Below, one piece after another: positions 41,725 through 49,379 of a stretch of DNA of 64,000 bases. Origin of the DNA: VXNF01 sp965116465 (GTDB lineage Bacteria; Actinomycetota; Acidimicrobiia; Acidimicrobiales; CATQHL01); NCBI GenBank assembly GCA_965116465.1, contig OZ220687.1, positions 2,852,001-2,916,000 on the forward strand. Reading direction: 5' to 3'. Numbering within the stretch: position 1 is the first letter of the stretch; each line of letters opens with the position of its first letter. The notes beneath the pieces were generated by a model that searched no databases, was not told where the DNA came from, and saw only the letters and a list, made by a program, of their open reading frames with translations. The position numbers and the translations under genes are program-made.

Positions 41725-41739
41725 GCCGAATCGTTCGGC
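41725..41739. promoter_or_regulatory. Dyad GCCGAA-tcg-TTCGGC upstream of mcrB
   Basis: A perfect 6-bp inverted repeat with a 3-base centre lies 44 bases upstream of the mcrB start codon in the short gap before the SDR gene end. This is a plausible operator for the restriction operon. It could equally form a small hairpin after the SDR stop at 41825. Confidence 0.35.
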
Positions 41740-41824
41740 AGGCCAACTCGATCATTGCTCGGGTGTGTGACAGAGCGATCGTTGGTCGATAGCGCCGCGG
41801 CTTCCAAACCCCTCCCGGCGCCGT

Positions 41825-42592
41825 TCAGTACATCTGCAGGGCGCCGGAGACGTTGATTGTGGCTCCGGAGACGAACCTGGCGTGGTGTGATGCCAGGAAC
41901 ACCACCACCGGGGCGATCTCGGAAGGATCGGCGATGCGGCCCAGGGGGGTGTCCTTGGTCATCGACTCCAGGACGGCGGGGTCCAGGTCGGTCAGCAGCA
42001 TCGAGGTGGACGCCTGGCCCGGGGAGACGACGTTGACGGTGATCTGGTGGGGGCCGTACGTGCGGGCCATGCCTCGGGACATCGACACGATGCCGCCCTT
42101 GGAGGCGCAGTAGGCCGTGGAGCCCCCGAAGCCGCCGCTCCACCAGCCCTGGGAGGAGAACAGGATCATGCGCCCGCCCACCCCGCCGGCGATCATGGCG
42201 TTGGCACAGCTGCGGGCCAGGAAGAACGAGGCCTTCAGGTTGGTGTCGATCTGGAAGTCCCAGTCGTCCTCGGTGACTTCGTCCATCGAGCTGCGTCGCC
42301 GCAGCACGGCGGCCAGGTGCGCCAGCGCGTAGAGGTTGCCGAACTCGTCGACGGCCCGGTCCACCAGCGCACCCTGGGCGCCGAGGTCGGTGAGGTCGCA
42401 GCCCGCGGCGACGTGGCCGTCGCCCTCCATGCCCGCCACCACCTCGTCCACGGCCTCCTGGCGCAGGTCGACCGCCATCACCCTGGCGCCCGCCGCCGCG
42501 AACATCTCAGCCGTGGGCCGCCCGATACCACCGCCGGCGCCGGTCACGATGACGCCCTTGCCCTCCAGGCCCGATCCCAAATCCCAAGCCAT
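41825..42592 (-). CDS. Short-chain dehydrogenase/reductase (classical SDR)
   Basis: A 255-residue NAD(P)-dependent oxidoreductase. Cofactor motif VTGAGGGIGRPTAEMF, the Asp in VMAVDLRQ (which favours NAD), and the catalytic YCASK with FSSQGW supplying the Ser. INVSGALQMY ends the protein. AAGGAGGAAAG lies directly before ATG 42592. It is the last gene of a minus-strand set with an enolase-superfamily dehydratase and another SDR, a combination used in non-phosphorylating sugar-acid pathways such as L-fucose or D-arabinose oxidation. Substrate assignment is inference. Confidence 0.9.
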   Translation of the reverse strand: MAWDLGSGLEGKGVIVTGAGGGIGRPTAEMFAAAGARVMAVDLRQEAVDEVVAGMEGDGHVAAGCDLTDLGAQGALVDRAVDEFGNLYALAHLAAVLRRRSSMDEVTEDDWDFQIDTNLKASFFLARSCANAMIAGGVGGRMILFSSQGWWSGGFGGSTAYCASKGGIVSMSRGMARTYGPHQITVNVVSPGQASTSMLLTDLDPAVLESMTKDTPLGRIADPSEIAPVVVFLASHHARFVSGATINVSGALQMY

Positions 42593-42604
42593 CTTTCCTC
42601 CTTG

Positions 42605-42632
42605 TGTTCAACGAGTCATGTTCAACGAGTCG
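42605..42632. repeat. Tandem 14-base repeat upstream of the SDR gene
   Basis: TGTTCAACGAGTCA (42605-42618) is followed directly by TGTTCAACGAGTCG (42619-42632), 13 of 14 identical. It lies 13 bases before the SDR start codon region and could be a tandem operator for the sugar-acid genes. Confidence 0.5.
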
Positions 42633-42708
42633 CTCCGGGCGCCGGCGCGCTCACGGGGCGTGTCGGACAGCTCATTCTGCAGCCCTTACCGGGGCCGCTG
42701 GCGATTGG

Positions 42709-42728
42709 ATTCCGGCCTTCGCCGGAAT
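42709..42728. repeat. Hairpin ATTCCGGC-cttc-GCCGGAAT
   Basis: A perfect 8-bp stem with a CTTC tetraloop, inside GGATTCCGGCCTTCGCCGGAATGA. This form resembles dispersed intergenic hairpins seen in many genomes. Placed between the enolase-family gene stop and the next SDR, it may also serve as a weak terminator. Only one copy is seen in this window. Confidence 0.55.
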
Positions 42729-42766
42729 GACGGAGCGGGACTCCGCGGCATCAGCCGGCAGTCCTC

Positions 42767-43936
42767 CTAGCCCGGCTGGCCCATTCCTGGCTTCTGGACG
42801 GCGTCTTCCATCTTCTCGAGGCGGTAGAAGTCCACGACCTCCTCTATCACCTCGATGCCCAGGCCCGGCCCCGTTTGCGGCACCGCCCAGCCGTCGGTGT
42901 GATCCGGCGGCTCGGTCACCAGGTCGTGATGCATGGGGTTGCGGATCGGCTTGAACTCGAAGAGCGTGCAGGCCGAGCTGGAGAAGCTGACTGCCAGGCT
43001 GGCGGCGCTGACGATGGCCGAGGACCAGGCGTGGGCGTTGGCCTGGCGGCGGTAGTACTCCACCCGCTCGGACATCTTCTTGAAGCCGGTGATGCCCTCG
43101 GCCCGGCCGGGATCACAGCCGATGACGTCCACGGTGCCGGTCTCCAGCAGCCGCTCGAAGCCCCGCAGGGTCCACTCCCGCTCGCCGTAGGCGATCAGCG
43201 TGGAGGTCTTGTCGCGCAGCGTCCGGTAGCCCTCGGGATCCCAGGCCCCCAGCGGCTCCTCGATCCAATTCAGGTCGTACTCGTCGAAGGCCTCGCAGCG
43301 CCGCACGGCCGTGGTGACGTCCCAGCGGATCTTGATGCCCATGTCGATCATCAGCAGGTTGTCGGGCCCGATGGCCTCGCGCATGGCCCGCACGTACTCC
43401 ACGTCGCGGTCGTGCTCGTAGCCCAGGTGGGCGTCGCCCCGCTTGCCGAATCCGGTCTTGACGCCCTGCAGGCCGGTGGAGAGCCACTCCAGCGCCTCCT
43501 CGCACATGGCGGGGATCTCGGCGAAGTGAGCGTGGCAGGACGCAATGGCGGGCAGCCGGTCGTGCACCGGCCCACCGAGGAGCTTCGTGACGCTGGTGTT
43601 CAGCGCCTTGCCCTTCAGGTCCCAGAGGGCGATGTCCAGCGCAGAGATGGCGTAGGAGGCGATGCCGCCCTCGTAGCCGTACCACCAGGTGTGGTTCTTC
43701 ATGGCCCGGTACAGGGCGTCGTTGGACACCGGGTCCTGGCCGATGAGCAACTGCGCGAGCCCGTCGATCACCGCGGCGGTGGCCATCGAGGCCTCCGGCC
43801 ACATGGTGATGGACTCGCCCCAGCCGACCTGCCCGTCATCGGCGGTCACCTTGACCAGGCAGAGATGCCGGTAGGCGTTGAAGTCGTTCGGCTCCGGGTA
43901 GGTGACCGGGATCGGCTCGACGGCGACGATCTTCAT
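42767..43936 (-). CDS. Enolase-superfamily (mandelate racemase-like) sugar-acid dehydratase
   Basis: A 389-residue enzyme of the mandelate racemase/muconate-lactonising group. Members remove the alpha proton of a sugar acid using a Mg2+ site and usually dehydrate it. The capping N terminus is MKIVAVEPIPVTYPE. Barrel motifs are GVKTGFGK (general base Lys), MIDMGIKIRWD (metal Asp), NWIEEPLG (metal Glu), IAYGERE (third metal Glu) and NAHAWSS with the catalytic His of MR-type members. AAGGAG precedes ATG 43936. SDR genes on both sides on the same strand suggest an oxidation-dehydration-oxidation pathway. The exact sugar acid is not identifiable. Confidence 0.88.
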   Translation of the reverse strand: MKIVAVEPIPVTYPEPNDFNAYRHLCLVKVTADDGQVGWGESITMWPEASMATAAVIDGLAQLLIGQDPVSNDALYRAMKNHTWWYGYEGGIASYAISALDIALWDLKGKALNTSVTKLLGGPVHDRLPAIASCHAHFAEIPAMCEEALEWLSTGLQGVKTGFGKRGDAHLGYEHDRDVEYVRAMREAIGPDNLLMIDMGIKIRWDVTTAVRRCEAFDEYDLNWIEEPLGAWDPEGYRTLRDKTSTLIAYGEREWTLRGFERLLETGTVDVIGCDPGRAEGITGFKKMSERVEYYRRQANAHAWSSAIVSAASLAVSFSSSACTLFEFKPIRNPMHHDLVTEPPDHTDGWAVPQTGPGLGIEVIEEVVDFYRLEKMEDAVQKPGMGQPG

Positions 43937-43984
43937 GGTTGTGCTCCTTGTCGTTTCAGTGTTCGATTCCTGGCAGCGGGGGCC

Positions 43985-44740
43985 TCACCACATCACCAGC
44001 CCGCCGGTGTGGTTGATGGACTGACCCGTCATGTAGGCGCTGTCGGGCCCCAGCAGGAAGCTGACGAGGCCGCTGATCTCCGCCGGCGTGGATCCTCGCG
44101 CGAGGGGTACGGCGTGTGTGCGGGCCTCGGAGAGTTCCTCCGGCGTCATGCCCCGCAGCGGGGCCACCTCGGCGAGCACCTTGTCCTGCATGGGCGTGTC
44201 GACAATGCCGGGGCAGATGGCGTTGACCCGCACCGGGATGTGGGCCAGCTCGTAGGCGAAGGAGCGGGTGACCGACAGGATCATGCACTTGGTGGCCGCG
44301 TAGATGCCGGCCTCGGTGGTGCTGGTGAGCTTCCCCGAGGAGGACGACAGGTTCACGATGGCGCTGCCCGCCGGCATCGTCGGCCCGATCCCTTGGCACA
44401 GGAAGAAGATTGACTCGACGTTCACCTGCACGATGCGGCGCCAGTCCTCCAAGGTGACGTCCTGCAGCTTCTTGAGGATGATGATGCCGGCGGCGTTGAC
44501 GAGGCCATCGCAGCCGGCGGCGGCCTCGGCGACCGCGGCGCGCCCGGCGGGATCGGCCAGGTCGGCGACCAGCGTGTCGGCGCCCAGCGGCTCGATCTCG
44601 GCCAGCTTCTCACCGTTGAGGTCGACCCCCAGCACCGAGTCGCCCTCGCCCAGGAACCGCTCCACGGCGCCCCGGCCGATGCCCTGCGCCGCGCCTGTCA
44701 CGACGATCCGTCGCTGCCTGTCACCGCCGTTGCTCGACAT
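43985..44740 (-). CDS. Short-chain dehydrogenase/reductase (classical SDR)
   Basis: A 251-residue SDR. VVTGAAQGIGRGAVERFL is the cofactor loop, with Asp in VLGVDLNGE pointing to NAD. LVNAAGIIIL carries the NAG motif, and VNLSSSSGK and IYAATK give the Ser and Tyr-Lys active site. The C terminus INHTGGLVMW is family-like. The start at 44740 is preceded by a weak GAAGGGG. First gene of the sugar-acid set, 48 bases before the enolase-type dehydratase. It probably oxidises a sugar or its 2-keto-3-deoxy acid. Confidence 0.9.
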   Translation of the reverse strand: MSSNGGDRQRRIVVTGAAQGIGRGAVERFLGEGDSVLGVDLNGEKLAEIEPLGADTLVADLADPAGRAAVAEAAAGCDGLVNAAGIIILKKLQDVTLEDWRRIVQVNVESIFFLCQGIGPTMPAGSAIVNLSSSSGKLTSTTEAGIYAATKCMILSVTRSFAYELAHIPVRVNAICPGIVDTPMQDKVLAEVAPLRGMTPEELSEARTHAVPLARGSTPAEISGLVSFLLGPDSAYMTGQSINHTGGLVMW

Positions 44741-44974
44741 CGCCCGCACCCCTTCGATCTGCTCTCGCCGTCCGGTCCTGTCACGGCGCTCCTCCGTGAG
44801 GGCGAATGATTGCACAGGCCGGGCGCGGCTGCACCATGCCGACGGCGCCGCGACGGCCCGCAAGCGTCCGCCAACAGGACTGGCCTCCGCGGCGTGGACG
44901 GCGGATGGTCTCGGGGCCGCCGGACGGCCCAGGGCTAGGCTCCCGACGTTTCCGTTTGGCAGGGGAGGGGCGCG

Positions 44975-46024
44975 ATGACACACCTCACGTGGTCCGACGA
45001 CATCGGCAAGCGTGTCCGTACCGGTGACTGGGAGGATCAGGCGGTCAGCACCGTCCACAAGGTCAACGAGGCGATCCGCGAGGGGCGCAGCGAGGTGGCG
45101 GCGCAGCTCATCGACTACTTCATGGAGGAGGCCAAGGTCGTCCAGTTCGTCTACGACACCTGGACACCGGGATTCCTGGAGTGGCTGACCCAGGCGGGTT
45201 ACGGCGAGGCGGAGTTGGCGACGGCCGTCGAGGACCTGCGTGTGGAGTTGGCGATGCCCGACGGCACGCCCTTCGACGGCGACGCCCTGTGGCTGGAGTT
45301 GGGGACGCAGGCCGGCCGCCTCACCCACGCCGTGCGGGCCGAGTTGATTGGCACCGAGGCGGCGCTGGCGGACTTCGAGGCCATCCGGGTGGCGTGGCGT
45401 CGCCTGCACGACCGTTGGGCGGACTTCCTGTCGGGGGTCATGAAGCTGGTCGCCGACCGGTTCGGCGAGCCGGCGCTGGAGGACGCCTACCGTTACGCCC
45501 TGGAGCCCTACATCCAGGAGCGCTACATGGTCTACGACCTCCGCCACCAGGACTACGAGGACACGGTGTTCCGCAACCTGTACACGTCGTTCGAGGCGAT
45601 GCGCAGCCACCTCGTGGGCCCCGACCGCATGGGCGACATCGAATGCACCGAGCACGAGGACCGCTGGGTGTTCCAGTTCGACCCGTGCGGCTCGGGCGGC
45701 CGCCAGGTGCGCGGCGTCGACGTGGAGGAGTCAGCGCCGGACCCGGAGCGGGCGGTGCGCTTCGGCGTCACGAGCGAGGCGTACGACTGGTCCTGGAACA
45801 GCAAGGGCGTCTGCTACTACTGCGCCCACTGCTGCTTCACCCTCGAGATGCTCCCCGCCGAACGCTGGGGCCACCCGGTGCGCCGCGTCGACCCGCCCCT
45901 GTTCCCCGACGACACGATCGGCGAGAACCCCAAACCCTGCACCTGGACCGTCTACAAGACCCTCGACGCCATCCCCGAGGACACCTACACCCGAATAGGC
46001 CGCACGAAGCCACCCACGCCCTAG
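44975..46024 (+). CDS. Unrecognised protein with a C-terminal cysteine cluster
   Basis: A 349-residue soluble protein whose family I cannot name. The first 230 residues are helical and rich in acidic and aromatic residues. The C-terminal part carries seven cysteines in a suggestive order: Cys224, Cys238 in FDPCGSGGRQ, then GVCYYCAHCCFTLE (280, 283, 286, 287) and Cys322 in PKPCTW. The C-x2-C-x2-CC block with a distant fourth Cys looks like a metal or iron-sulfur site, or a thiol active site. ATG 44975 has GGGGAGGGG upstream. It diverges from the SDR/dehydratase genes, whose regulation it might share. Confidence 0.75.
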   Translation: MTHLTWSDDIGKRVRTGDWEDQAVSTVHKVNEAIREGRSEVAAQLIDYFMEEAKVVQFVYDTWTPGFLEWLTQAGYGEAELATAVEDLRVELAMPDGTPFDGDALWLELGTQAGRLTHAVRAELIGTEAALADFEAIRVAWRRLHDRWADFLSGVMKLVADRFGEPALEDAYRYALEPYIQERYMVYDLRHQDYEDTVFRNLYTSFEAMRSHLVGPDRMGDIECTEHEDRWVFQFDPCGSGGRQVRGVDVEESAPDPERAVRFGVTSEAYDWSWNSKGVCYYCAHCCFTLEMLPAERWGHPVRRVDPPLFPDDTIGENPKPCTWTVYKTLDAIPEDTYTRIGRTKPPTP

Positions 46025-46291
46025 CCCCGCCCAGGCATCCGCGGTCGAGGTCCGAGCGTCCTGACGGCGTCGACGCCGCGCACCACATCGCCCGTGGCGT
46101 GCGCGCAATGGGCCTCGGCGAGTTCGCGGAGAGCGTCGCTGTCGCCGAGGATCGCCAGAGTCTCCTCGAGCGACTCGACGTCGTCGGCGCTCATCAGTAC
46201 GTGCTGTGGTGGAACGTCCTCAGATCGTCAGACGTCTAGAACGAATCACCAGCAGGGACGCTGCCAGTGTGTTGCTCTGGATCGGAGCCAT
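46021..46291 (-). pseudogene. Decayed Phd/YefM-type antitoxin gene
   Basis: From ATG 46194 the strand encodes 57 residues, MSADDVESLEETLAILGDSD followed by ALRELAEAH and GDVVRGVDAVR. This is the characteristic C-terminal half of Phd/YefM antitoxins. In-frame coding continues a few codons upstream (PPQHVL) to a stop. A different frame starting at ATG 46291 gives MAPIQSN...RRLTI and then a stop. The expected RLTITRNGRP...VLMS junction is thus broken by a frameshift and deletion. No cognate Doc or YoeB toxin is adjacent. The tail overlaps the end of the Cys-cluster gene by three bases. Confidence 0.7.
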
Positions 46292-46303
46292 ATCTCGGCT
46301 GAC

Positions 46304-46636
46304 TCAGGGAATCACGAGGAGGGCCTCCTCGTCGCGGTCTCCGAAGTTCGAGATGACGGTGCTGTGGTCGCTCAACACTCTGAGGATGTCGAGTGTTGAG
46401 GCGTTCCCGAGCCGCACCCAGATCGCCTTCGGTGGCGGCCCGTGTAAGAACGCCAGTTGACGGAAGTCAGAGTCCTTCGAGACGATCACGTACTCGTGGT
46501 CAGCAGCGTAGTCCCAGATCGTCTGATCGGTCGCTGTTTCCAGCCCGAGATCCGAGACGTGTCGACTACCGGGGAACTCGGTCTCGAGGAGGCGGACGAG
46601 ACGGCGCGACAGGTTCTGGTCGAACAGCAGCCTCAC
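46304..46636 (-). CDS. DUF5615 PIN-like toxin
   Basis: A 110-residue protein of the DUF5615 group, which adopts a PIN-like nuclease fold. The start reads MRLLFDQNLSRRLVRLLE, with the first conserved Asp. WDYAADHEYVIVSKDSDFRQ holds the second acidic pair, and KAIWVRLGN follows. These are standard family landmarks. The GTG start overlaps the stop of the DUF433 gene by four bases (GTGA), the usual toxin-antitoxin arrangement with the antitoxin first. Ribonuclease activity is inferred from the fold. Confidence 0.85.
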   Translation of the reverse strand: MRLLFDQNLSRRLVRLLETEFPGSRHVSDLGLETATDQTIWDYAADHEYVIVSKDSDFRQLAFLHGPPPKAIWVRLGNASTLDILRVLSDHSTVISNFGDRDEEALLVIP

Positions 46637-46863
46637 GCGGTCGTGGCTAGGCGGCGTTCACGCAGCGCCGCGAACCGGATCGCGGCGCGAACGTGCTCCT
46701 CGGTCAGTTCGGGAAAGTCGTCGACGATCTCAGCGGGCGTCATACCGGAGGCGAGGTAGTCCAGCACGTCGTAGACGGCGACCCGCGTGCCTGCGAAGCA
46801 TGGCTTGCCGCTCCGGACTCCCGGGCGGGTCTCGATCATCGCACTGAGATCCACGTCCGACAT
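46633..46863 (-). CDS. DUF433 antitoxin
   Basis: A 76-residue protein of the DUF433 family, usually the partner of DUF5615 toxins. IETRPGVRSGKPCFAGTRVA and VYDVLDYLASGMTPAEIVDD match the family's compact helix-turn-helix-like fold. ATG 46863 is used rather than an upstream ATG at 46917 that adds a disordered extension. It overlaps the toxin start by four bases. DUF433 proteins probably bind DNA and repress their own operon. Confidence 0.85.
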   Translation of the reverse strand: MSDVDLSAMIETRPGVRSGKPCFAGTRVAVYDVLDYLASGMTPAEIVDDFPELTEEHVRAAIRFAALRERRLATTA

Positions 46864-46942
46864 GCTACTCGCCGTCCTTGCGCGCGTACCGCCCCGATCT
46901 CTGTGGTCACCGGTCATCCCGCTGATGCGATCAGCGGCGCGC

Positions 46943-47260
46943 TCAGTCGAGGTCCAAGACGGTCAGCAGCGCGGTGTCGACGGCCCACTGCTCGTCGGCG
47001 GTGAGGTGACCGGCGGGGTCGCCGAGGCGGCTCACGTCCACTGCTCCGAGTTGCTCCACCAGGACCCGTGTGGCGGCATTGGCCACGGTGATCTCGGGAC
47101 GGAAACTGGCCGGTCTGGCGCTCCGGGAGGTTGGCGCGACCAGGACCACCGAGCGGGGCAGGAACGCGTCGGACTGCACGACGACACCGAAGCGGCGACC
47201 GTGCTGCTCGTGGCCGGTTCCCTTGGGCAGGCGCAGGGTGACGACGTCACCCCGGCGCAC
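46943..47260 (-). CDS. MazF/PemK-family toxin
   Basis: A 105-residue endoribonuclease toxin of the MazF/PemK fold. RRGDVVTLRLPKGTGHEQHG and RFGVVVQSDAFLPRSVVLVA are the conserved N-terminal strands, PTSRSARPASFRPEI supplies the Ser/Thr-Arg active region, and VLVEQLGAVDVSRLGD completes the core. The start is GTG at 47260, which overlaps the end of the RHH antitoxin gene by 14 bases. Together they form one toxin-antitoxin unit next to the DUF433/DUF5615 unit. Confidence 0.87.
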   Translation of the reverse strand: MRRGDVVTLRLPKGTGHEQHGRRFGVVVQSDAFLPRSVVLVAPTSRSARPASFRPEITVANAATRVLVEQLGAVDVSRLGDPAGHLTADEQWAVDTALLTVLDLD

Positions 47261-47486
47261 GCAGGTCCTCCATCATCTCGGCGACGGCGAGCATTTCCCC
47301 GCGATCCTCTTCGTCGGCCTCCAGGGCCGCCACCTCCGCGGCGAGCGCGCGATGTTCGGTGAGGCGGGCCGCTGCGGCCACGACGGCGGCCCGGATGGCC
47401 TGCGAGCGAGTCATGCCCGTGGCCTCCAGCCGGCGCAGGGCCCTGTGGGTCTCGTCATCGAGCCGAACGGAGACGGCGCGAGTCAT
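47247..47486 (-). CDS. Ribbon-helix-helix antitoxin (partner of the MazF-like toxin)
   Basis: A 79-residue protein with a ribbon-helix-helix DNA-binding N terminus: AVSVRLDDETHRALRRLEAT followed by GMTRSQAIRAAVVAAAARL. An acidic C-terminal tail (EADEEDRGEMLAVAEMMEDL) would wrap the toxin. ATG 47486 starts the RHH strand cleanly; an upstream ATG at 47516 lies inside the operator dyad. A degenerate copy of the first half of this gene and its promoter occurs at about 52843-52960. Confidence 0.85.
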   Translation of the reverse strand: MTRAVSVRLDDETHRALRRLEATGMTRSQAIRAAVVAAAARLTEHRALAAEVAALEADEEDRGEMLAVAEMMEDLRAPG

Positions 47487-47630
47487 GGACTTAGTGTATC
47501 GCATTTCGTGATACACAACCGTAAGTAGCGGCCGGTCAATAGGAAGCCGCCGCTGATATCCATCACCTCGCCGGTGATGAACCCCGCCTCCTCACTTGCC
47601 AGGAATACAACCGCCGCGGCGGCGGGCGGA
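47414..47630. repeat. Long diverged direct repeat, copy 1 (antitoxin 5' part, spacer, SDR 3' end)
   Basis: This stretch aligns base by base with about 52843-53057: first the 5' part of the RHH antitoxin, then the operator spacer, then the 3' end of an SDR gene, all in the same orientation. In copy 1 the antitoxin is intact and the SDR is broken; in copy 2 the reverse holds. The two copies flank the DUF4143 ATPase and SGNH hydrolase genes. Confidence 0.75.
47494..47516. promoter_or_regulatory. Operator-like dyad GTGTATC-N9-GATACAC
   Basis: A perfect 7-bp inverted repeat with a 9-base spacer lies immediately upstream of the RHH antitoxin start. Antitoxins of this fold autoregulate by binding such dyads. 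A decayed version (GTGTATC...GGTACGC) appears in the duplicated segment near 52922. Confidence 0.6.
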
Positions 47631-47640
47631 TCCCACTGCG
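47537..47640 (-). pseudogene. 3'-end fragment of an SDR gene (copy a)
   Basis: On the minus strand this encodes AAAAVVFLASEEAGF and ITGEVMDISGGFLL, nearly identical to the C terminus of the intact SDR at 52960-53730 (one change over about 20 residues in the core). Upstream the similarity stops near 47640. Downstream a one-base difference removes the normal stop codon. It is a gene tail without a gene, lying just upstream of the RHH/MazF unit. Confidence 0.8.
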
Positions 47641-47776
47641 CCGGTCGGCCCGGGACACCCGGCCCGGATCGTGTGAGAAACCGACATCAGAAGGCTGGAC
47701 AAAGTGACACCAGAGATGGGGATCCTTGTACACTGGAAGCGAGGAAAAACTGACATCGCAAGGAGTTCTCACCCCC

Positions 47777-49063
47777 GTGTCCGACGATTACCAGAGCGCC
47801 GTCCACTTCGATCGCCGAATCGAGGACGAGATTCGCGATGCCCTGCGGTCGGCTCGCATCGTCGTCGTGACCGGCGCCCGCCAGGTCGGCAAGACGTGGG
47901 CGGTGCGCCGGGTCGTCGGGGAGGCCGGCAGGGTTCACTACCTCGACGACGAGAACACGCGGACAGCCGCACGAGTAGACCCTCACGGCTTCGTGCGGTC
48001 GGTCGTCGGCTCGACGATGGCGATCGATGAGATCCAACTGGGCGGCGACGCGTTGATCCGAGCCATCAAGGCCGCGGCCGACGCCGACGACAAGCGCGGG
48101 CAGTTCCTCCTGAACGGTTCGGCGAACTTCCTGACGGTCCCGCACATCACCGAGTCGCTGGCCGGCAGAGCCGTCTTCCTGACGATGCTGCCGCTGTCGC
48201 AGGGCGAGATCACCGCCGCCGGCGACGGCCTGCTGGACCGTGCCTTCGCCAGGGCGGGAGATCTGGTCGATCTCGGGGGTTCGTCGCTGGACATGGGCGA
48301 CTATGTGGAGTTGATCTGCCGGGGCGGGTTCCCCGAGGCCGTGCGGACCTCGTCGCGACGCGCCCGCCACCGCTGGTTCAGCGGGTACGTCGCGTCGGTC
48401 GCCACGCGGGAGATCAGGCGGCTCGACGATGTCCGCGACGCCGACTTGGTCCCCAAACTGCTGCGGCTCCTGGCGGCTCGATCCGGCAGTGAGTATGTGA
48501 CGGAGACGGTGGCCCGCGCCGCCGATTGCGACCGGCGGACAGTCGAACGGTACGTGTCGCTGATGGAAATGACGGGTCTGGTCCACCGCCTTCGAGCGTG
48601 GTCGGCGAACCTCACCGCTCGCGAGTCGCGTCGCGAGAAGCTCGTGATCTGCGACACAGGGTTGGCCGCGCACCTACTGCGTAAGGACGCCACTTCCCTG
48701 GGCGACGTCCTCGACCCGGCCCGCGGCCCGCTGGTGGAGCTATTCGCGGTCAACGAACTCCGCAAGCAGGCGCTGCTGTCTGAGCGCCGGCCGGAGCTGT
48801 TCCACTACCGCGACCATCGCGGCACCGTCGAGGTCGACGTCGTGGCCGAGGCGGCGGGCGAGGTCGTGGCGTGGGAGATCAAGGCGTCGAGTTCGGTGTC
48901 GAGTACCGACGCCCGCGGGCTGCGCCGCATGCGCGACCGCATGGACGAGGCCGGTCCGCGCGCGTTCCGCAACGGGATCGTCCTGTATGCCGGCCGCGAC
49001 ACGTTCTCCCTCGGTGACCGCCTCACGGCGATGCCGCTCTCGGCGCTGTGGACCGCATCCTGA
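47777..49063 (+). CDS. DUF4143-family AAA ATPase
   Basis: A 428-residue protein of the AAA_14/DUF4143 type. Walker A is TGARQVGKTWAV, Walker B is TMAIDEIQ, and LNGSANFL is the sensor strand. The middle has ELICRGGFPEAVRTSSRRAR. The C-terminal DUF4143 part contains FHYRDHRGTVEVDVVAE and VAWEIKAS, a restriction-nuclease-like E...D...EIK pattern. GTG 47777 is chosen, with AAGGAG 13 bases upstream; a TTG at 47726 is in frame but weaker. These genes are common cargo of mobile regions; the biological role is not established. SDR gene fragments flank it on both sides. Confidence 0.85.
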   Translation: MSDDYQSAVHFDRRIEDEIRDALRSARIVVVTGARQVGKTWAVRRVVGEAGRVHYLDDENTRTAARVDPHGFVRSVVGSTMAIDEIQLGGDALIRAIKAAADADDKRGQFLLNGSANFLTVPHITESLAGRAVFLTMLPLSQGEITAAGDGLLDRAFARAGDLVDLGGSSLDMGDYVELICRGGFPEAVRTSSRRARHRWFSGYVASVATREIRRLDDVRDADLVPKLLRLLAARSGSEYVTETVARAADCDRRTVERYVSLMEMTGLVHRLRAWSANLTARESRREKLVICDTGLAAHLLRKDATSLGDVLDPARGPLVELFAVNELRKQALLSERRPELFHYRDHRGTVEVDVVAEAAGEVVAWEIKASSSVSSTDARGLRRMRDRMDEAGPRAFRNGIVLYAGRDTFSLGDRLTAMPLSALWTAS

Positions 49064-49117
49064 GCTACGAAGTGAACCACGGCCGTGCGGGCGTCCCGGA
49101 GTCCGGGCCCACACCGG

Positions 49118-49243
49118 TCAGTCGACGAGGAAACTGCCGTTCATGTCTATCACTGCGCCGGTGATGAACCCGGTCTCCTCGCTGGCCAGGAACACAACGG
49201 TGGCGGGGATGTCGGACCGGATGGTCTCGAGCGGCCGGTTAGG
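49118..49243 (-). pseudogene. 3'-end fragment of an SDR gene (copy b)
   Basis: The minus strand encodes IPATVVFLASEETGF and ITGAVIDMNGSFLVD followed by a proper stop at 49118. It is homologous to the C terminus of the intact SDR but more diverged than copy a. Similarity to SDRs ends near 49243, so the first 200 or more residues are absent. It lies between the DUF4143 gene and the SGNH hydrolase gene. Confidence 0.8.
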
Positions 49244-49379
49244 GGAGTACGTAGGTTGCTCAAGTAGCTCTTGATCTATAGTGCGCAGCCGCATGAGCGG
49301 GGTTCAAGGCGTCGGTGGTGCGGCGACTGGTTGGTCAGGTCGTGTATTTGAGTCTGTCGAATGATCAAGGAGGCATACC
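49244..49379 (+). promoter_or_regulatory. Leader region of the SGNH hydrolase gene
   Basis: Contains TTGCTC (49256) and TATAGT (49277) with a short 15-base spacer, a weak promoter candidate, and ends in a strong AAGGAGG ribosome site six bases before GTG 49380. No gene is seen here. Confidence 0.35.

Noticed and set aside
41682..42143. Extension of mcrB to an upstream start at 42143
   Set aside because: The added residues are antisense to the SDR gene and unlike any McrB; a ribosome site supports the start at 41681.
45181..46239. A 352-codon plus-strand frame overlapping the Cys-cluster gene
   Set aside because: It is the +1 shadow of that gene, with Arg/Gly/Pro-rich composition and no ribosome site.
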